Source: Saccharum officinarum
Lineage: Eukaryota > Streptophyta > Magnoliopsida > Poales > Poaceae
Assembly: GCA_020631735.1 (NCBI GenBank)
Contig: CM036188.1
Coordinates: forward strand, 13,434,214 to 13,498,213
Direction: 5' to 3'
DNA length: 64,000 bases
The position numbers and the translations under genes are program-made. Shown here piece after piece: positions 58,343-64,000 of this stretch. The notes under the pieces were generated by a model, which saw only the letters and a list, made by a program, of their open reading frames with translations, did no database searches and was not told the origin of the DNA. How positions within the stretch are numbered: position 1 is the stretch's first letter; the number at the start of each line of letters is the position of its first letter.

Positions 58343-59803
58343 CAGATTCAGTGACTTTGCTTAGGCAAGTCACGGCGTAACTTTACTCTTTCCATCCACC
58401 CTTCAGTTAAAATCTAAGGGCTATCAGTGTTTCCATCGATCCTGTGAGTCAGGGACTTAGCTTTTTCATTCACTGGTTGCCATAGCCCACCGGCTGCAGG
58501 ACGGCAGGATGTCGGAAACAGCTCCCGCCCATGCGACAGCTCCCCATTGGCACCGTGAACGCCGCCGCCATGCTCGGGTGCTGTCACGGCGCCAACCGCA
58601 ACGTTGGGTCGGCTGCTCCGGCCCGAGGTTTTTTTTATCGGCCGAAAGTCGTCGATATTTTCGAAATTTCCTTTTTATCCCTGGGGTCTGATAAAATTTG
58701 ATATCAGCCAAATTTTTCCTATCTTTCCTGTTTCTACACAGACAATCCAAAATCAGCCATGCGACGATCCAACACTTATAATGATTTATTCTTGTTTTGA
58801 TTTGTGAACGAGTGATGTTTAATATCTTAGGAATAGTTTCAAGTCAAATTCTATAATTTTTTTGAAAAAAAATTTAAATTTTTTTGAATTTGATCCGATA
58901 TTTCTCATATATCTTGTTTATCCTCTTTATCCATGACGTCCGATAAATTTTAATTTCAGATAATGAAAACCTTGCTCCGGCCTCCCGAAGGATAGTTGGC
59001 ATAGAATTGAGGGAGAAAATCCCCACAGTCAGTTCACGTCGGGTGCTAAGCACACGCCGCCAGCTCGTGCCCACTCATTGCATTGCCGGCCATCACCGCA
59101 GCAAAGCCAAAAGTGGCGACGAGTCCGATGAGTCCAGGGGTCACTCGAAGTAGTCGCCGTCGTGGGCCCAGTGGTCCTCCGGAATGGCGGCGAGCTGCCG
59201 TGTGAAGAGGGCGTCATGTGCGGCGACGCGGACGGAGACGGCGGAGCGGGCTTGGTACGCTCATATGCCCGCTGCCCGGAGGAGCCGAGCTGTCCTACGC
59301 CTGTCGTTCGAAGGAGGTGGAGGCCCGCTGCAGGAAAACACGTCCATCCTCACGTGCTCTGCCTGGAACGCTCCCGCATGGTGAAAACTCAGAGCCTGGT
59401 TGCGCCGCCCTCCGCAGCGGTCTCGCCCGCTGGGAGCACTAGCCGCGCGCTCGCCGCTCCGCCCTCCGCGTCGCAGCTTTGGTCTTTGTGCTGGCCGCGA
59501 GCTCGCCTCGCCGTCCTCTGCGCCGGCCGCATGCTGGTCGTGTCGCTCTCCGCGCCAGCCAAGCGCCCTCGCCCCGCCCCAGGCTCGCGCCGGCCGCGCG
59601 GTCATCACGTTGGCTGCGTGTCCGTCGCGCGGGCCACTTATGCTGGCCGCGAGCTTCCGCTCCGTGCCTCCGTCTTTGCGGGAGAGAAGCCAGACTCAGA
59701 CTAAAAGCGACTGCGGCCCTTCAATATTGGATGAACGGTGGATATGGTAGGTAAAGTTACAGCGTAAGCGTGACTTGCTGAAGCAAAGTCACTGAATCTG
59801 CCT
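58343..59803. mobile_element. Inverted-repeat element (Pack-MULE-like), about 1.46 kb
   Basis: The left end GGCAGATTCAGTGACTTTGC and its continuation AGGCAAGTCACGG.CGTAACTTTAC recur inverted at 59750-59803, with a few mismatches over about 50 bp. No target duplication could be fixed; TCTGCGCCG occurs near both ends but is not adjacent. The interior holds GC-rich frames (for example 59162-59704 plus) without domains and an AT-rich inner insertion (58625-58970). GC-rich cargo between long TIRs suggests captured gene pieces. Confidence 0.5.
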
Positions 59804-59867
59804 CCCGTCTGCGCCGCCCCCACATCCATCCCCCACCTCCCCTCCTTTACTCTCATCAAAGCCAGAG

Positions 59868-61100
59868 CTGTTGGATTGATCTCAGGCCCACCCAACGGCT
59901 AGGGCCTCGTTCCCCCTGGATCGCGCCCTGATCGGGGGCACCCAACCGATCCATGGTTGATGGGCCCCCGACGCGCTGCGCTATAAAAAGAAAGGAGTGA
60001 GGGCCGCAGGCACTTAATCCAAGGTTTGCCGTGCCCTAAACCTACTCTACAAACCCTAGGCCTCCGATCGGCATCGCGCAGTGGCGTCGGGAAGCACCAC
60101 CGCGCCACCTCTCTTCTACTCCCGCACCACTGTCATCGGTCAACGTCGGTGGAGGCCCGAAGGACGACGTGATCTACTCCACCGCGACATCAACACCATG
60201 GACGCCTCCGGATCCGCTCTCTCCAACGACGGTCTAATCCCTAAACTTCTAGATATACTCCACAGTTTATATCTTGTTCCCGATTTCGGTACTCTACTAG
60301 AAGATCCTAAATTCTATCAATGGTATCGGCCGATCTAGTAGTAGATCGGGCTCGGGAACTACCTAGTAAGAACAGCGAGTATGAAGAAAGGAGGTTTTTT
60401 ATTTTCTTTTCAAACCCTAACCCTAGCCAGCGCAAGAACATAGAAACCTAACCCTAGAAGCAAAAGAACGGCCGGGAGAAGCAACAGAGAAACCTACCCG
60501 CACCGCCGCCGGCTCACCGAAGTTTTCGAACCACTACGAACGGCCGGGAAACCTTTTCCAGTGAGGCACCGCGCTCGAGCACCGCGCTCGAAACCTCTAG
60601 ACGGCGGCGCGCTCATCCATCGGAGAGCGCGCGCACCGGCCAGGGGCTTCGGGACGGCGCCGTCCTCCTCTCCGGCCGCCGCAGGGAGCCCTATCTCTCT
60701 TGCGTCTTCGGTGGAGTGTGAGAGGCGAAGCAAGACAAGAGAGAGAAGAAGCCGGTGAGAAATGAGCTAGGGTTTTCCACCGGCCGGCTGCACACAGGGT
60801 TTTGATCACCCGAAATCGAAGGAGCACTGTTGGATGAGATCCAACGGCGTGTGGCTGCTGGACCGGGAATCAGCCCAGGCGGGAGGGCGCCCTGGGCCAC
60901 TTTGCGCGAGCCGGCCCAGGTTGCGGCCTGCTCAGCATCCGCGCCTCAGCGAGCTTTGGGCGCGGGCCGTTTTCGCGATAAATGGGCCGCGCGCCATCAG
61001 TCGAAGCAGAGAAAAAAAAGGCGCGCTGCTGGGCCAGAAACGCCCAAGCTGGGCCGCAAGCGGCCGTGGGCCGAATCGTTGGCCGTGGCCCGAAAAGCAC
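59868..61100. mobile_element. Retrotransposon-like sequence with a gag-like N-terminus
   Basis: TGTTGGATTGATCTCAGGCC at 59868 and a second TGTTGGAT at 60830 look like LTR-type starts. Between them a plus frame (60081-60338) reads MASGSTTAPPLFYSRTTVIG and later MDASGSALSNDGLIPKLLDI, which I read as the start of a copia-type polyprotein; it stops at WYRPI*. GC-rich DNA 60480-61090 has frames on several strands without domains. Coding evidence is weak. Confidence 0.35.
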
Positions 61101-61453
61101 AGTGAAATTATTTTTTCAGAAGCATTTAAATAATTGTTCTGCCCAGTTATTAAACTCTATTTAATTGCACCAATGTGTTTATTACTTAGAGAGCAAAGTC
61201 AGCAAGTTATGCTTCTGAGAAATAGCAAGTTAATTAAAGTTTTCCGCAGCGCAAGCTCTAATATTTTATGCATTTATTCTATTCTGCCCAACGGTGATTA
61301 GAATTTATGTACAAAGTTAATTTTTGTATATCTTGATTTTGACCAATGTTAAATTAAGATATGCAATTATTTTTTCCCCCTAGATTTAATGTTGATGTCC
61401 TCACTATTTTATTATGTTTAATTTCAGACCAAGCGCTCAATGCGATGCACTTT
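61101..61453. other. AT-rich spacer
   Basis: No gene or clear transposon end seen before the CACTA terminus at 61454. Confidence 0.5.
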
Positions 61454-63690
61454 CACTACTAAATTTTGACCCTGTTGCACCGGCCAATTTTTGATGTTAT
61501 AGGTCTAAAATAGATGCAGTTGTTTGGTGTCGCATCAATTTCTCGTTCGATGCTAGCCGATGCAATAGGTCTTGATGCAATAGCCTCTCGCATCGGTTAC
61601 TAGTGGTTGATGCGAGAAGCAGCTATTGCATCGTTCATCCATTGTCTCTTGCATCAACATTGAGAGATGCAAGAGCTTATTGCATCCAAATCTTGTTGAT
61701 GCAATACATCTATTGCAACGGCTATCGTTCGATGCAATAGACTATATTGCATCCATATTAGGTTCGATGCTATATAGTCTATTGCATCACCATTTTGATT
61801 AGATGCAAGAGGTTCTATTGCATCACCATTTTGGTTCGATGCAATACGAACTATTGCATCGATGTTATGTTTGATGCAATATAAGCAACTGCATCGACAT
61901 GAGTTTAGATGCAATTCAAACTATTGCATCGACATGAGGTTGGATGCAATATAAACCATTGCATCAACAATAGATTGGAAGGACAAGCATTTATTGCATT
62001 GAATTTATTACACAAAAATTCATAGAATTTCAAAATTCAATGGCTAAAAAAGGCAATCATATTAATAACTTGGATCATAAGCATTCAATAGTTTGTACAA
62101 TGTAAGGAAGTCAAATGCCTTCCTGTTTACAAATAGGTAATTGCAAAGTTGAACTGCAATACAAACCACTAACTTATGCTACAAATAGGCAATCATAAAC
62201 AAAAAATACATGTCTCTTAGCATGGATCAACATGTCATGTTTCTCGTTGCACAATATTTGATTCATTTTAGCTTGCCAAGACTCCCTCAAGGTTGATCTT
62301 CCTGAAAAGGTGAAAATGACATGCATTAGTAGTATATATAGCTGATCACACAGTTGAAATCAAGCATATACAAGACATGTATAATTGAACAAAGTTCATC
62401 TTAACAATCTGGACAACAACTTAAAATGACACCTGATTGCTCATACCTTTCCTCCTTTCTTTCTGCATTGTCGCTTTCTATTAGCAGCAGTATTCCTTAG
62501 TGTTTGTGTTGTAATAAATGTCACTGTCTCATTACTATCGTTATCATTTGGGAAAAGTGATCTGTTGGTGCTGCTTCTGAGAATTCTAGGTAGGACATTC
62601 TGTTTGCTCAACAATACACTGTCTACTACAGTCTGTAAAACCAGAAGATTTGAAGGAGGAATCACCACTTAGCAAATCTAAGAATCTGTTCAACGTACTG
62701 CAGGTGATAATTTTGAAGTATATTACCTGTTGCACATGTTCTGATCCTTGGATGGGAGTGGGAACAGCAGCAGCAGGTTCATTATGTGTGGGCAAGGCAG
62801 ATTTTGTACCAGCCTTCATATTAAAAAAAAAGATTCACACATTATGTAAGATTAAATGTACGTATCCATTACATCAGTTTGCATTTATTAAAAAATAATA
62901 CCTTTGCTAAATCAGCACCATCATTTCCACTAACCATATTTTCAATACCAGTAGCATTAGTTGTGAGTTCTGAAGGATGAGTGGCTGTTTCTGTAGGCTG
63001 AGGGGCTGTTGTGGTTGGTGCAGCATTCTTGCATTGGAGTTATAAGGAAAAACATTAGCAATCAAACTTTACTTAAATCAACGATGTTGGTAACAATTAA
63101 GAAGTAGTATTATTACCAAAGGCGGTGCTTGATTTTGTTGTTTGATTAGTGAAAATAGCTCTTGCCTTAGTTCTTCTCTAATGTCACTTTTTATACTCTC
63201 CAGTTGATGTTGGAGCTGCTGAATTTTTTCCTTGTCGCTCTCCCTCTCAGCGGCTTGAATGGTAAGCTGTTCTTTTAACTTCTCTACCTCAGCTTGCATC
63301 TCACTATTCTTCTGTTGGGCTGCTGCCTCTAATGCTGATGCACGAGCTTGCTCTTCAATTCGTTCAGTCATAAGTTGGCTTCGGGTCGGATACTTTGCCA
63401 AGTATCCATGTCCAGGACCTTTCCTACTCTTGCATCCAGTGGTTTCCTTGTAGGTTTCATGAAGAATGTGCTTTTCTTGTTCTTTTGAAATCACAGAAGC
63501 TTCCAACTCAATTCTCTTTTCAATTTTGGAGAAGGCGCTTTCCTATATTTAAGAAAACAATTAGTTAGATTCATGTACTAATTACTTCCTCAAAAAAATC
63601 CAAGTCCATGTTAATCATGCAATATGATTCCTAGCAAAGCATGTTGAGAGGTAAAAAGCAATAGACACAGTTGAATTATATGTATGACAT
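61454..63690 (-). mobile_element. CACTA-4: terminus, subterminal repeats and TnpA-like gene of a larger element
   Basis: CACTACTAAATTTTGACCCT begins at 61454. From 61500 to 61985 about twenty copies of TGATGCAATA / TATTGCATC in both orientations form a dense subterminal array. Coding sequence follows on the minus strand (next entry), so this is the 3' end of the element. The other end is outside the window or removed by the repeat at 63690. Confidence 0.75.
62441..63543 (-). CDS. CACTA (En/Spm) TnpA-like protein, C-terminal exons, partial
   Basis: The minus-strand exon from about 63543 to 63110 reads ESAFSKIEKRIELEASVISK, KGPGHGYLAKYPTRSQLMTE and then a long coiled coil (RIEEQARASALEAAAQQKNS ... 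KEKIQQLQHQLESIKS). That is the C-terminal part of the plant transposase family PF03004 (Transposase_24). Further exons: 63033-62911 (Thr/Pro-rich), 62818-62728 and 62637-62452 with basic NRKRQCRKKGGK, each with GT-AG ends. The N-terminal exons should lie at higher coordinates, where the repeat at 63690 begins. The protein would bind the subterminal TGATGCAATA repeats at 61.5-62.0 kb; that is inference from En/Spm. Confidence 0.7.
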
Positions 63691-64000
63691 TAGAGATAAA
63701 TGAATAAAACATGTCATGAGAACATACAGCAATGGACATTCGTTTAGCGAGTAGCCCAGGTCTGTTCAAATTACTTTAAAGAACATAACTTATAACTACA
63801 TAAACCAAATAACATAAGCACCCAGAAATCTAGGCATGCAACAGCTGTGCAGAGAAAAAATTATATCTAGAGATATACAGGTCCAAATGACTTGAAAAAG
63901 GGCATTCTGGAAAGCTTATAAAATTCTCCAAATTTCATCTTCAGACATCAAAGCATGATTCAGAACTTAAGTACATCGAAATAGCCGAATTACAGAAACT
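63690..64000. repeat. Partial second copy of the 4.6-kb LTR-like element
   Basis: GGACATTCGTTTAGCGA, TCAAATTACTTTAAA, CAAATGACTTGAAAAAGGGC and ATTCTGGAAAGCTTATAAAA match 55165-55560 of the 4.6-kb element in the same orientation, with moderate divergence. It runs off the window and seems to have entered CACTA-4. Confidence 0.75.

Noticed and set aside
61500..61985. Regularly repeated 9-10 bp motifs suggesting a CRISPR-like array
   Set aside because: Repeats are short, in both orientations and unevenly spaced; this is a plant CACTA subterminal array.

Overview
This is nuclear DNA of a grass, most likely an Andropogoneae species such as sorghum, sugarcane or Miscanthus. Reasons: spliced GT-AG genes, dense nested plant transposons (CACTA, Mutator-like MULE, hAT, Stowaway MITEs, LINE, LTR relics), a MITE near 49.1-49.4 kb of a type I know as very common in sorghum, and ribosome-inactivating-protein (RIP) domains joined to the grass domain I take to be DUF6598. 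Every call is by eye; no database search was possible.

Layout. 0-3.4 kb: AT-rich intergenic DNA with one unrecognised ORF. 3.4-5.84 kb: a complete seven-exon WNK-type protein kinase gene on the minus strand, 452 residues, the only clearly intact ordinary gene. 5.85-13.6 kb: intergenic DNA with short tandem repeats, MITEs, an LTR promoter relic, and a non-coding segment present in two to three direct copies (7.5-8.45, 10.2-10.35 and 11.0-11.6 kb).

13.7-48.6 kb: a broken array of four RIP domains alternating with DUF6598-like domains, all on the plus strand and joined by phase-0 introns. Block A (13.7-14.7 kb) is one RIP. Block B (29.6-32.25 kb) is DUF6598 (C-terminal part), RIP, DUF6598. Block C/D (44.0-48.6 kb) is RIP, DUF6598, RIP. 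Only the block B RIP appears to keep all five canonical active-site residues; the block C RIP is frameshifted.

The blocks are pushed apart by transposons. Between A and B lie CACTA-1 (16996-18082, AGC target duplication), a LINE (18253-28904, 12-bp target duplication) that holds an LTR relic, a hAT element, a Stowaway MITE and a 5.06-kb MULE with a perfect 9-bp target duplication, then a solo LTR (29156-29532). Between B and C lie a decayed MULE-type complex carrying transposase, plant-mobile-domain and two GRF-like zinc-finger genes (32.8-40.1 kb), a cluster of ten GGCGCC palindromes, the C-terminal part of a receptor-like kinase, and another CACTA element. The intron inside C/D holds CACTA-3 and a Stowaway MITE.

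48.6-64 kb is almost all repeats: hAT-like and other MITE relics, an LTR of the same family as the one inside the LINE, a CACTA terminus, a 4.6-kb LTR-like element with a CTTAC target duplication, a GC-rich inverted-repeat element (Pack-MULE-like), retrotransposon gag-like sequence, and the terminus and TnpA-like gene of a larger CACTA element. At the right edge is a second copy of part of the 4.6-kb element.
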